From the NCBI RefSeq assembly GCF_013364195.1, contig NZ_CP054918.1:5693001-5757000 (forward strand): DNA of 64,000 bases. Direction: 5' to 3'. Of this stretch, positions 25,320 to 35,100 are shown one piece after another. The notes below the pieces were generated by a model. The model was not told the origin of the DNA. It saw only the letters and a list, made by a program, of their open reading frames with translations, and made no database searches. This DNA is from Streptomyces sp. NA04227 (GTDB taxonomy: Bacteria > Actinomycetota > Actinomycetes > Streptomycetales > Streptomycetaceae). The position numbers and the translations under genes are program-made. Every line of letters begins with the position of its first letter. Position 1 is the stretch's first letter.

Positions 25320-28300
25320 AGCTCTCCCTCTTCTCGTGCGTCGTCGTCGGTGGCAGCGGCTCGCGGTGCGGAGACCGCCCAGCCGAGCGTGTCCAGGCTG
25401 CGGGCGACGCCCGCCACGGTGGGGTTCTCGAAGATGATCTGGGCGGTGATCTCCACGCCGTGCTCCTCGCTGAGCCGCAGCGCCGCACGGGTGACGCCCA
25501 GCGAATGCCCGCCCAGGTCGAAGAAGTTGGCGTCCGCGGCCACCTGTCCGACGCCGAGGATGTCGGCGAAGACCTGGGCCACGGACTTCTCGGTGGGGGT
25601 GCTCGGTTCGGCGCCGGAGGCCGCGCCGTCCTCGGGTTCGGGGGTGGGCAGTTGGAGGCGGGCGACCTTGCCCGCGAGGGTGGTGGGCATCGCGTCCAGC
25701 CGTACGATCCGGCTCGGCAGCATGTAGTCGGGCAGCGCGCGGGCGCAGTGCTCCCGCAGTGCGGCGGCGTCCGGCAGCCCGGACTCCGCGGCGACCAGCC
25801 AGGCCACGAGCTCGCGCCCGGCGCCGATCCGCCGTGGCTCGACGACGGCCTCCGCCACCCCCGGGTGACGCAGCAACACGGCCTCGATCTCGCCGAGTTC
25901 GACCCGGAAGCCGCGGATCTTGACCTGGTTGTCCATCCGTCCGACGAAGTCGATCTCGCCGTCGGCCCGGTACCTGGCCAGGTCGCCGGTGCGGTACATC
26001 CGCTCCCCCGGCCGGAACGGGTCCGCCACGAAGCGCTCGGCGGTCAGGTCGTCCCGGTGCAGGTATCCGGCGGCCAGACAGTCGCCCGCGACGCAGAGTT
26101 CACCGGCGACGCCCTGCGGTACGGGCTCGTCGTGGCGGTCCAGGAGGTAGATCCGGGTGTTGCCGACCGCCCGGCCGATGGGCGGCAGGCTCTCCCACCC
26201 GTCCGGGGTGCCGGGCAGGGTGTGCGAGGTGATGACGTGCGACTCGGAGGGCCCGTACTGGTTGTGCAGGGCGGCGCCGGTGCGGGTGAAGAAGGTCCGC
26301 AGTTCCTCGGTGACGTGGAGCTGCTCGCCCGCCGTGAACACCTCGCGCAGGCTCTCGGGCCAGCTCTGCTTGGCGTCGGCCACCTCGGCCAGCTGCTGGA
26401 GGGCGACGAACGGCAGGAACAGCCGGGTGACGCCGTGCTCTTGGAGGTAGGGCAGCAGGCGCAGCGCGTCGCGCCGAGTGTCCTGGTCGACGAGGACCAG
26501 GCTCGCGCCCGCCGCCCAGGTCGCGAAGATCTCCTGCACGCTCACGTCGAAGTTGAGGGCGCTGAACTGGAGCACCCGGTCGTCCTCGGTGAACGGGAAG
26601 GTCTCGGCCTGCCAGTCGAGCAGATTGGCGAGCGCGCCGTGCCGCATGGCCACGCCTTTGGGGCGCCCGGTCGAGCCGGAGGTGTAGAGCACGTAGATGA
26701 GGTTGTCTCGGCCGGTGACCACCTCGGGCGGCGTCAACTCCTCGCCCGAGGAGTCGAGTTCGTCTAGGAGCAGCACCCGGACACCCTCGGGGGTGTCCAG
26801 GGCGCTGTCGCTCAGGACCAGTGGGCAGGACGACTCCTGAAGCATCAGCGTCGTCCGCTCGGCCGGGTGGGTGGGGTCCAGCGGCAGCAGCGCCGCGCCC
26901 GCCTTGAGGATCGCGAGCATGGCGACGAGCTGACGGACCGAGCGCGCGGTGTGCAGTCCGACCGGTACGTCCGGTCCGGCGCCCTTCGAACGCAGCGTGT
27001 GCGCGAGGCGGTTGGCCCGCTCCTCCAGCTCGGCGTACGTCAGCTCCCGCGTACCGAAGCGGACGGCGACGGCCTCGGGGCGGCGGGCGGCCTGCTCGGT
27101 GACGTAGGTGTGCACCGGGCGGTCGAGGTCGACGGGGCGGTCGGTGGCGTTGCGGCCCGCGAGGAGCTCGGTGCGCTGTTCGGCGGTGATCAGCGGGAGG
27201 CGGGAGACCGGGGTGCCGGGTTCGCGCAGGGCGGCCGCGGTCAACTCCCGGAAGGAGTCGGCCAGTCGGCGGACGGTGTCCTCGTCGAAGAGGTCGCTCG
27301 CGTACTCCAGGGTGCAGACCAGGCTGTCGCCCCGGTCCTCGGCGAACAGGGTCAGGTCGAACTTGGCGGTGCCGTTGTGCACGTCCTCGGCCTCGGCCCG
27401 CAGCTCGCCCGGGCTCAGGTCGCTGTGCGGCGACTCGTAGTAGGTGAGCATGTTCTGGAAGACGGGCGCGTGGCTGGCCGAGCGGCGCGGGGCCAGTTCG
27501 GCGACGACTTGCTGGAAGGGCACCGCGCGGTACTCGAAGCCCTCCAGGAAGGTGCGCTGGGTGCGGCCGAGCAGCTCGTGGAAGCTGGGCTCGCCCGAGA
27601 GGTCGACGCGCAGCGGCAGGGTGCCGACGAAGAAGCCGACCACGGAGGCCGCCTCCGGCCGTTCCCGGTTGCTGACGGGGGTGCCGACCACCACCTCCTC
27701 GGCGTGCGCGTGCCGGGCGAGCGCGGCGGCCCAGCAGGAAAGCACCACGGTGTACGCGGTGACGTGCGCGCGCCCGGCGGCCTCCTGGATCAGGGCTGTG
27801 GTCGCGGTGTCGAACGTGAAGCGCACGGCGCCGCCCCGGAAGGACTGACGGGCCGGACGCGTCCGGTCGGCGGGCATCTCCAGAAGGACCGGAGCACCCT
27901 CCAACTGTTCCTTCCAGTACGAGAGTTGGCGTTCCTCGGTGGCCGGGGACAGGCTCCGGCGCTGCCAGTCGGCGACGTCCGCGTGCTGGACGGACAGCGG
28001 CGGCAGCGTGGTCGGCTCGGCCCCGCCCTCGTAGAGCCGGAACAGCTCACGCAGAAGGACGGCGAGGGAGGGCGCGTCGGCGGCGATGTGGTGCACGGAG
28101 AGCAACAGGTAGTGGCTCTGCTCGCCGGTCCTGATCAGGGTGGCGCGCAGCAGGCGCCCCTCGGTGAGGTCGAAGGCCTCCCGCGAGGACGCGTGCACCA
28201 GCCGTTCCAGTGCCTCTTCCCGCTCGCCCGCGGGAAGTTGGGACAGGTCGCTGCGGCGCACCTCCAGCTCGGCCGGAGGCAGCACGAACGCCCTGACCTC

Positions 28301-28720
28301 GCCCCCTGGACCGGGCCGGAACGCGGTCCGCAGCGCCTCGTGCCGGCCCGCGAGCAGGCCGAGACAGTCGATGAGCAGGTCGGTGCGCAGCTCTCCGGTG
28401 AGGCGGACGCCGCCGCTGAGGACGTACGTCGGCTCGCCGCCTTCGAGCCGGTCGAGCAGCCACAGCGCCTGCTGCCCGTCGGACAGCGGGAAGCCCTCGG
28501 TGTCGCGGCCCTCCCTCGGCAGCGGCTTGACCGGCTCGTTCAGGGCGGCCTCGGCCCGCAGATGGGCCAGGAGCCGGGCCTTGCCCGCGCGCAGCCTCTC
28601 GCGCAGGTCCGGGGTGAGCGCGCCCTTGGCGGCGGAGACCTTCAACTCCTCGCCCTCGGCGCGGAGCCGGACCCGGGCCTCGGCCAAGTCGTCCAGCAGA
28701 GTGGTCAGTTGCTCGGTCAC
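25316..28720 (-). CDS. NRPS elongation module: TubC dock-C-A-PCP
   Basis: 1134 residues. A TubC-type docking domain (1-58) precedes a condensation domain whose active site reads HHIAADA near 212, with Ala in place of the usual Gly of HHxxxDG. Adenylation: A3 YTSGSTGRPKG near 683, A4 LNFDVSVQEIF near 725, A5 HNQYGPSES near 820, A8 RTGDLARY, A10 AGKVAR. The PCP serine is in FDLGGHSLG near 1072. Specificity residues read D-V-Q-V-F-A-Q-V-I-K, which share six of ten positions with the proline code DVQLIAHVVK; the substrate is therefore uncertain. ATGA overlaps join it to both neighbours. It accepts the acyl chain from the KR-ACP protein upstream and passes it to the glycine-type module. Confidence 0.92.
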   Translation of the reverse strand: MTEQLTTLLDDLAEARVRLRAEGEELKVSAAKGALTPDLRERLRAGKARLLAHLRAEAALNEPVKPLPREGRDTEGFPLSDGQQALWLLDRLEGGEPTYVLSGGVRLTGELRTDLLIDCLGLLAGRHEALRTAFRPGPGGEVRAFVLPPAELEVRRSDLSQLPAGEREEALERLVHASSREAFDLTEGRLLRATLIRTGEQSHYLLLSVHHIAADAPSLAVLLRELFRLYEGGAEPTTLPPLSVQHADVADWQRRSLSPATEERQLSYWKEQLEGAPVLLEMPADRTRPARQSFRGGAVRFTFDTATTALIQEAAGRAHVTAYTVVLSCWAAALARHAHAEEVVVGTPVSNRERPEAASVVGFFVGTLPLRVDLSGEPSFHELLGRTQRTFLEGFEYRAVPFQQVVAELAPRRSASHAPVFQNMLTYYESPHSDLSPGELRAEAEDVHNGTAKFDLTLFAEDRGDSLVCTLEYASDLFDEDTVRRLADSFRELTAAALREPGTPVSRLPLITAEQRTELLAGRNATDRPVDLDRPVHTYVTEQAARRPEAVAVRFGTRELTYAELEERANRLAHTLRSKGAGPDVPVGLHTARSVRQLVAMLAILKAGAALLPLDPTHPAERTTLMLQESSCPLVLSDSALDTPEGVRVLLLDELDSSGEELTPPEVVTGRDNLIYVLYTSGSTGRPKGVAMRHGALANLLDWQAETFPFTEDDRVLQFSALNFDVSVQEIFATWAAGASLVLVDQDTRRDALRLLPYLQEHGVTRLFLPFVALQQLAEVADAKQSWPESLREVFTAGEQLHVTEELRTFFTRTGAALHNQYGPSESHVITSHTLPGTPDGWESLPPIGRAVGNTRIYLLDRHDEPVPQGVAGELCVAGDCLAAGYLHRDDLTAERFVADPFRPGERMYRTGDLARYRADGEIDFVGRMDNQVKIRGFRVELGEIEAVLLRHPGVAEAVVEPRRIGAGRELVAWLVAAESGLPDAAALREHCARALPDYMLPSRIVRLDAMPTTLAGKVARLQLPTPEPEDGAASGAEPSTPTEKSVAQVFADILGVGQVAADANFFDLGGHSLGVTRAALRLSEEHGVEITAQIIFENPTVAGVARSLDTLGWAVSAPRAAATDDDAREEGEL

Positions 28721-31700
28721 AGCGTGAACTCCTCGACGTGTTCGTCCTCTTCGAGTGCGAGTACCGCGACGAGAAGCTCCAGGACGTGTTCCGTGAGTTC
28801 CTCGATGCTCGGCCCCTCCAGGAGGCGGACCATGGGCACCACCACGCCGAGTTCGTTCTTGATGCGGTTGCGCAGGTCCAGCGACATCAGTGAGTCCAGG
28901 CCCATCTCGACGATGGGCTGCTGCCGGTCGACCTGCGCGGGCTCGGCGCCGAGAACGCCCGCCAGCCGCTCGGTGAGGTACTCCGCGACGATCGCGGTGC
29001 GCTCGTCGGCGTCGGCCTCGGCGCAGCGCTGGAGCAGTTCCGCCGCGCCCTCGTCCCCGGCCTCGGCGAGGAAGGCGCCGAACTGGCCGGTGTGCCGGGC
29101 GGTCGGGAAGGCGGCGAACATCTCGGCCCAGTTCAGCCGGGCGACGGTGAGCTGGCTCGGGTCCTGGTCCAGGAACCGGTCGAAGATCTCGGTGGCCTCG
29201 GCGGGCGCCATACTGCCGACGCCGACCCGGGCGAGCTGGTCGAGCCCGTCCTCGCGGACGGCCATGCCGACCCGGTTCCAGGGGCCGTAGCCGAGCGCTC
29301 CCGCGGCGCTGCCCTCGGCGCGCCGGTGGTGGGCGAGCGAGTCCAGGAAGGCGTTGGCCGCCGCGTAGTTGGCGGCACCGACGCCCACCGGACCGAAGAC
29401 CGCGGGCAGTGCGGACACAAGGAGGAACAGGCGGGCGTCAGCGAAGACGCGGTGCAGGTTCCAGCCACCGGCGATCTTGGGTGCGGTCACCTCGCGCAGC
29501 CGCTCGGTGTCCAGGTCGCCGAGCATGGCGCCCTTGACCACACCGGCCAGGTGGACCAGGCCGACCACGGGCGGCAGGCCCTGTTCGGCGAGCGAGTCGC
29601 GCAGGGCGACCAGCTCCTCGTGGCGGGAGACGTCGGCGGTGGCGACGTGCACCCGGGCGCCGAGCGCGGTGAGTTCGTCGATGGCCGCGCGCTGCTCGTC
29701 CGTGGTGAGGCCACGGCGTGCGGTCAACACCAGGCTGCGCGCGCCGAGTTCGGTCATCCGGCGGGCGAGCACCAGTCCGAGGTCGCCGAGACCGCCGGTC
29801 AGCAGATAGGTGCCGGCCGGGTCGAGACGCGGCAACGGGCTCGCGGGCCGGGCGAGTTCGGGTGCGCGCACCAGACGCGGGGCGAGCAGTGCGGAACCGC
29901 GTACGGCGAGCTGGTCCTCGGCGCGCTCGCCGGTGAGGACCTGGACGAGCCGCGCCGGATCGGCCTCGGCAGACGGGTCCAGGTCGAGCAACCCGCCCCA
30001 CAGATCGGGCTGTTCGGCGGCGGCGACCCGGCCGAGGCCCCACAGCGGCGACTGGAGCACACCGCTGACGCCGACCGGGCTGCCCCCGGCGGGCTGGGCG
30101 CCCCGGGTGACCAGCCAGACGCGGCCGCAGCGGGTGGGGTCGTCGAGTTCGAGTGCGCTGCGCAGCAGGGCGAGCGCCGACTCGACGCCCGGGCCCTGGG
30201 CGGCCTCGACCTGTGCGGTGTCCAGGTCGGCGGCGCCCGGGGCGTCCAGCGGCCAGAGCAGGGCGATACCGGTCAGCGGCTCGCTGCGGACGGCCGTGAA
30301 CAGCGCGCGGCGCACCTGGCCGGGCTCGTCGCCCTCGGCCCGCCGGACGATCTCGACCCGGTGGCCGCCCGCGGTCAGCTCGGCGGCGAGGGCCTCCCCG
30401 GTGCCGCCCTCGTCCGCGAGGACCAGCCAGCGGCCGGGTTCGGCGTCCTCGGCGGGGGCGGGCGCCGCCACCTCGGTCCAGTCGGTGCGGTAGCACAGAG
30501 CGGCACCCGGGTCGACGGAATCCTCCGCCGACTCCACGGTCCGCATCCGCAGGCCCGCCGCCTCGGCGACCGTGCCGTGCTCGTCGAACAGCCTTACATC
30601 GGCGCGCAGTTCGCCCTGTGGCTCGCGCTCGGGAGTCCGTACGACATGGGAGTGGACCAGGCCCTCAGGGCGCCGGTGCAGCCGGAGCGTGCCGACCCCG
30701 GCGGGCAGCGCGAGGACGCCGCCGCCGGTCAGCGCGCCCGGGGCGAGCGCGCCGAGCAGCAGGAAGGCGTTGTCCAGGAGCGCCGGGTGGTACTCGTAGG
30801 CGTCCGCCTCACCGCCGCTGGGCATCCGCAGGGTGCCGAGCACCTCCGACTCCCCCACCCACAGGGACTCCAGGCAGCGCATCCGCGGGCCGTAACCGGC
30901 ACCGGCGGCGCCGAGCACCTCGAAGAACTCGTCGGCCGGGATCTCGGTGGTGCACCGCTGCCGGATCTCGTCGGGGTCGTCGGTCCAGGCGGGGGCGGGA
31001 GCGGCGGGTTCGGCGGCGGGCTCGTGCGTACCGGCGGCCGTACCGTCCGGGGACTGCGCGTACAGCGCCACGGCCTCACGGCGGTCCCGTATCCCGCGCA
31101 GCACCTCCGGGTCGTCGGCGGTCAGTTCGCGCAGCTTGTCCAGGGACGGCAGTCCGGCCATGACCTGGTCGACGGGCGGGCCGAAGTCGAGCAGACAGGC
31201 CAGTTCGTCCACGCCGATCGCGGCCAGGCGGCGGGCCAGCGGCAGGCTGGACTCCGGCGATCCGATGAGGGAGCGCTCGGCGGCGAACCGCTCGTAGAGG
31301 AAGTGGACGAACTGGTTCATCTCCTCTTCGGGCAGCGCCTGGATGTCGACGTCGCCCCGTCCCCGGGAGCTGGCAAGTCCCTTGAGCAGCCCGAGGTTTC
31401 CCTTGAGGTACTCGCAGTACGGGTCCCGTGCCGCCTCGATGGCCTGCCCGGCGTCAGCACCGAGGAAGGTGTGCAGCATGACGGTGACCTGACCGGCCTC
31501 CGGGTCGAACCCGGCCTGGGCGCGGGCCTTGCGGTAGGTGGTGATGCGTTCGGCGAGGCCCTCGACGCCCTGGTCGAGCAGGTGGGTGAGCAGGTTGACG
31601 CCCATCCGTCCGGCCCGGGCGAAGCTCTCCGGCGAACTGGCCGCGGTCATCCACATCGGCAGCTCGGGCTGCACCGGGCGCGGATAGCTACGGACCCGTA

Positions 31701-32163
31701 TCTGCTTGCCGGTGCCGCTGGTGGCGGGGATCTGCTCGCCACGCCACAGGGCGCGCAACTGAGGTACGGCGCGGGCCAGTTCGTCGTTGCGGCCGCTGTA
31801 GCGGTCGGGGAAGAAGGCGAAGTCGTCCGGGTTCCAGCCGGAGGCGACCGAGATGCCGACCCGGCCGCCGGACAGGTTGTCGACGACCGACCACTCCTCG
31901 GCCACCCGCAGCGGGTTGTGCAGGGGCAGCACCACACTGCCCGCCCGCAGCCCGATCCGGGAGGTCTCCCGGGCCAGGGCGGCCTGGAGCACGGCCGGGT
32001 TCGGGTACAGCGACCCGAGCGGGGTGAAGTGCCGCTCGGGCACCCACACACTGTGGAAACCGTGCGCGTCGGCGTACTTGGCGCTGTCGATCAGAAGCCC
32101 GTAACGGTCCTCCCCCTCAAGGGAGTTCTCGTAACTGGCGAAGAACATCAGGCTGAGTTTCAC
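28717..32163 (-). CDS. PKS half-module: LLM-DH(C-terminal hotdog)-KR-ACP
   Basis: 1148 residues. Residues 1-345 are a MupA/Atu3671-type luciferase-like FMN monooxygenase (LSLMFFASYENS, VWVPERHF, SVVDNLSGGRVGISVASGWN). Residues about 390-520 are the second hotdog of a PKS dehydratase: EIPADEFFEVL, YGPRM, the catalytic Asp in HPALLDNAF near 462, and LPAGVGTLRLHRRP. A ketoreductase follows (TGGLGDLGLVLARR near 786; NYAAANAFLD); no LDD motif is seen. The ACP serine is in EMGLDSLMSLD near 1090. The first hotdog, with the catalytic His, is at the end of the upstream protein, so one dehydratase is divided between two polypeptides with the LLM at the break. It overlaps both neighbours by 4 bp. Confidence 0.9.
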   Translation of the reverse strand: MKLSLMFFASYENSLEGEDRYGLLIDSAKYADAHGFHSVWVPERHFTPLGSLYPNPAVLQAALARETSRIGLRAGSVVLPLHNPLRVAEEWSVVDNLSGGRVGISVASGWNPDDFAFFPDRYSGRNDELARAVPQLRALWRGEQIPATSGTGKQIRVRSYPRPVQPELPMWMTAASSPESFARAGRMGVNLLTHLLDQGVEGLAERITTYRKARAQAGFDPEAGQVTVMLHTFLGADAGQAIEAARDPYCEYLKGNLGLLKGLASSRGRGDVDIQALPEEEMNQFVHFLYERFAAERSLIGSPESSLPLARRLAAIGVDELACLLDFGPPVDQVMAGLPSLDKLRELTADDPEVLRGIRDRREAVALYAQSPDGTAAGTHEPAAEPAAPAPAWTDDPDEIRQRCTTEIPADEFFEVLGAAGAGYGPRMRCLESLWVGESEVLGTLRMPSGGEADAYEYHPALLDNAFLLLGALAPGALTGGGVLALPAGVGTLRLHRRPEGLVHSHVVRTPEREPQGELRADVRLFDEHGTVAEAAGLRMRTVESAEDSVDPGAALCYRTDWTEVAAPAPAEDAEPGRWLVLADEGGTGEALAAELTAGGHRVEIVRRAEGDEPGQVRRALFTAVRSEPLTGIALLWPLDAPGAADLDTAQVEAAQGPGVESALALLRSALELDDPTRCGRVWLVTRGAQPAGGSPVGVSGVLQSPLWGLGRVAAAEQPDLWGGLLDLDPSAEADPARLVQVLTGERAEDQLAVRGSALLAPRLVRAPELARPASPLPRLDPAGTYLLTGGLGDLGLVLARRMTELGARSLVLTARRGLTTDEQRAAIDELTALGARVHVATADVSRHEELVALRDSLAEQGLPPVVGLVHLAGVVKGAMLGDLDTERLREVTAPKIAGGWNLHRVFADARLFLLVSALPAVFGPVGVGAANYAAANAFLDSLAHHRRAEGSAAGALGYGPWNRVGMAVREDGLDQLARVGVGSMAPAEATEIFDRFLDQDPSQLTVARLNWAEMFAAFPTARHTGQFGAFLAEAGDEGAAELLQRCAEADADERTAIVAEYLTERLAGVLGAEPAQVDRQQPIVEMGLDSLMSLDLRNRIKNELGVVVPMVRLLEGPSIEELTEHVLELLVAVLALEEDEHVEEFTL

Positions 32164-35100
32164 GGCGTCTTCTCCCCCTTCTCCCCGTGCTGCCCGTTGC
32201 GGTTTCCGGCGCCTTCGGCCCCGCCGGAGCGCACCAGTCGTGCGGCGGCGTGCTGCAGCCAGCCGGAGCCCTCGCTCTCGGCCCGGCTGTGGACGCTGAA
32301 CGCGAGGGTTCCGCCGGGCTTTCCGTACAGCCCGACCTGGACGATGCGGGCACCGTCCGCGGGCACGCCGAGCACGCTCAGGTACTCGATGTCCTCAAGT
32401 ACGTACGGCTGTTCGGGCGCGAGCTGCCTGACCGCGGCGAGCGCCATCTCGATGTAGCTGGTGCCGGGCGCGACGACCTGGCCCTGGATGCGGTGGTCGT
32501 CGAGCACCTCGGACTGCTGCCGGGCCAGCACCCGCTGCCAGACGTGCCGTTCGGCGTCCTCGGCGAGCTGCGGCAACTTCCGCCCGAGCAACGGGTGTCC
32601 GCTGTCTCGGCCACCGAAGTCGGCTGCGGCGCGCGGCAGTTCGTCGGGCAGCCACAGACGGCGGCGGTTGAAGGGATACGTGGGCAGCAAGTGCCCCTTG
32701 GCGCGCGGCAGTTCACCGCCGCCGCTCACCGCGCTCCAGTCGACCGGCAGGCCCAGTGCCCACGCGGCTCCCAGCGCCTGGGCGAAGACCAGGCCGCAGG
32801 GCCTGCCGCCGCGCAGCGAGGAGACCCAGTCGCCCGGCTCCTCGGTGCCCGCGGCGATCTTCCTGGCCAGCGGGGCGAGCATCGCGTCCGGGCCGAGTTC
32901 CAGGCCGGTACGGCAGCCCTCGTCCAGCAGCGTCCGAACGCCGTCGGCGTAGCGCACGGTGCCGCGCAGTTGCTCCACCCAGTACTCGGCGGTGGCCATC
33001 CGGGGACCGGCCAGGCGGCCGGTGAGCGAGGACACCAGCGGGACCTGCGGCGCCTTCATGGTGACCTTCTCGGCGGCCCTGCGGAACTCGTCGAGCACCG
33101 GGTCCATGAGCGGCGAGTGGAAGGCGTGCGAGGTGCGCATCTCCTTGGACAGATGGCCCTTGGCGGCGAGTTCCTCGGCGGCCTCGGTGACGGCCTCGGC
33201 CGTGCCGGACAGGACGATCTCCTGTGCGCCGTTGACCGCGGCCACCGCGAGTTCGCCCGGCCGCCGCTCGACCAGCGGCCGCACCTCCGCCTCGGGGGCG
33301 CGCACGGCGCGCATCAGCCCGCCCGGCGGCAGCTCCTGCATCAGCTTCGCGCGGGTGCCGAGCAGGGTGAGCGCGTCGGCCAGGTCGAAGACCCCGGCCA
33401 GACAGGCGGCCACGTACTCGCCGACGCTGTGCCCGAACAGATACGTCGGCTCCACGCCGAGCGAGCGCCACAGCGCGGCCAGCGCGTACTCCACGGCGAA
33501 GATCGCGGGCTGCGCGAACTCGGTCCGCGCCAGCCTCTCCTCGTCCGCCACGACCTCCAACAGGTCGAAGCCCAGGCGCTGTTGGGCGACCTGCGCGCAT
33601 GCGTCGAAGGCCTCGCGGTAGGCGGGCCAGGACCGGTAGAGATCCATGCCCATGCCCGCGTGGTGCGAGCCCTGCCCGGTGAACAGGAAGGCCGTGGCCG
33701 GTGCGCGGCGCGGTGCGCGCGCGGCGGTACCGCCGTGGGTGCGCCCGGCCGAGGCCTTGCCCTCCGCCGCGAACTTCTCCAGGACACCGCGGGCGTCCTC
33801 GGCGGTGGCGGCGGCCACCGCGAGCCGGTGCGGGAAGACGGTGCGGGTGCTGCCGGCCGCGTAGCCGACCTCGGGCAGTGGCAGCTCGCCGCGCGCGAGG
33901 AGTTCGGCGTACCGCGCGGCCAACTCCCGTAGCGATGCGGGGCTGTTGGCGGAGAGCGGCAGGACCACGGGAACGTCCGCGTCCGCCGTGCCGTCCGCCC
34001 GCGCGGGCTCGGGCGCCGCCTCCAGTACGACATGCGCGTTCGTCCCGCCGAAGCCGAAGGCGCTGACCCCGGCGATCCGCCGCTCGCGCGGCCAGGGCCG
34101 TGCCTCGGTGGGGATCTCAAGCGGGGAGTCCAGGTCGGCGATGTGCGGGTTGAGCGCGGTCAGGTGCAGGTTCGGCGGGATGGTGCCGTGCCCGAGCGCG
34201 AGGACGGTCTTGATGAACCCGGCGATGCCCGCGGCCGATTCGAGGTGCCCGATGTTGGTCTTGACCGAGCCGAGGCAGACCGGGCCCGCCTCGCCGGTGC
34301 GGCCCTCGGTGAGTACGGAGGTCAGCGACTCGTACTCGATGGGGTCGCCGAGGCTGGTGCCGGTGCCGTGCGCCTCCACGTAGCCGATCTCGTCCTGGGC
34401 GACCCCCGCCGCCGACCAGGCCGACCTGATGACCTCCTGCTGCGCCTGACCGTGCGGCGCCGTGAGCCCGTTGGACCGGCCGTCCTGATTGACCGCCGAG
34501 CCACGGATGACCGCGAGGATCCGGTCGCCGTCGGCCTGCGCGAGCGACAGCGGCTTGAGGACGACGGCGCCGCAGCCCTCACTGCGTACGTAGCCGTCGG
34601 CGCGCGCGTCGAAGGCCTTGCAGCGGCCGTCCGCGGCCATCATCTGCGCCTGCGAGAACACCGAGGTCAGCTCGGATCCGAGGATCAGGTTGACGCCCGC
34701 GGCCAGCGCCACCTTCGACTCACCGCTGCGCAGCGCCGCGCACGCCTGGTGCAGCGCGACCAGCGAGGACGAACAGGCGGTGTCCACGGCGAGGCTCGGG
34801 CCGCGCAGGTCGAGCAGGTACGAGAGGCGGTTGGCGGCGATGCTCAGGGCGTTGCCGGTGCCGTAGTACGCGTCCAGCGCCTGGGGGGCACCGGCGGTCA
34901 GCCTGCTGTAGTCGTTGTTGCTGATACCGACGAAGACGCCGGTGTCGCTGCCCGCGAGCGAGGACGGCAGGATCGACGCGTGCTCCAGCGCCTCCCAGGC
35001 GACTTCGAGCAGCAGCCGCTGCTGCGGGTCGATGGCGCGGGCCTCCGCCGGGGAGATCCCGAAGAACTCCGGGTCGAATCCGGCCACTTCGCGGAGATAG

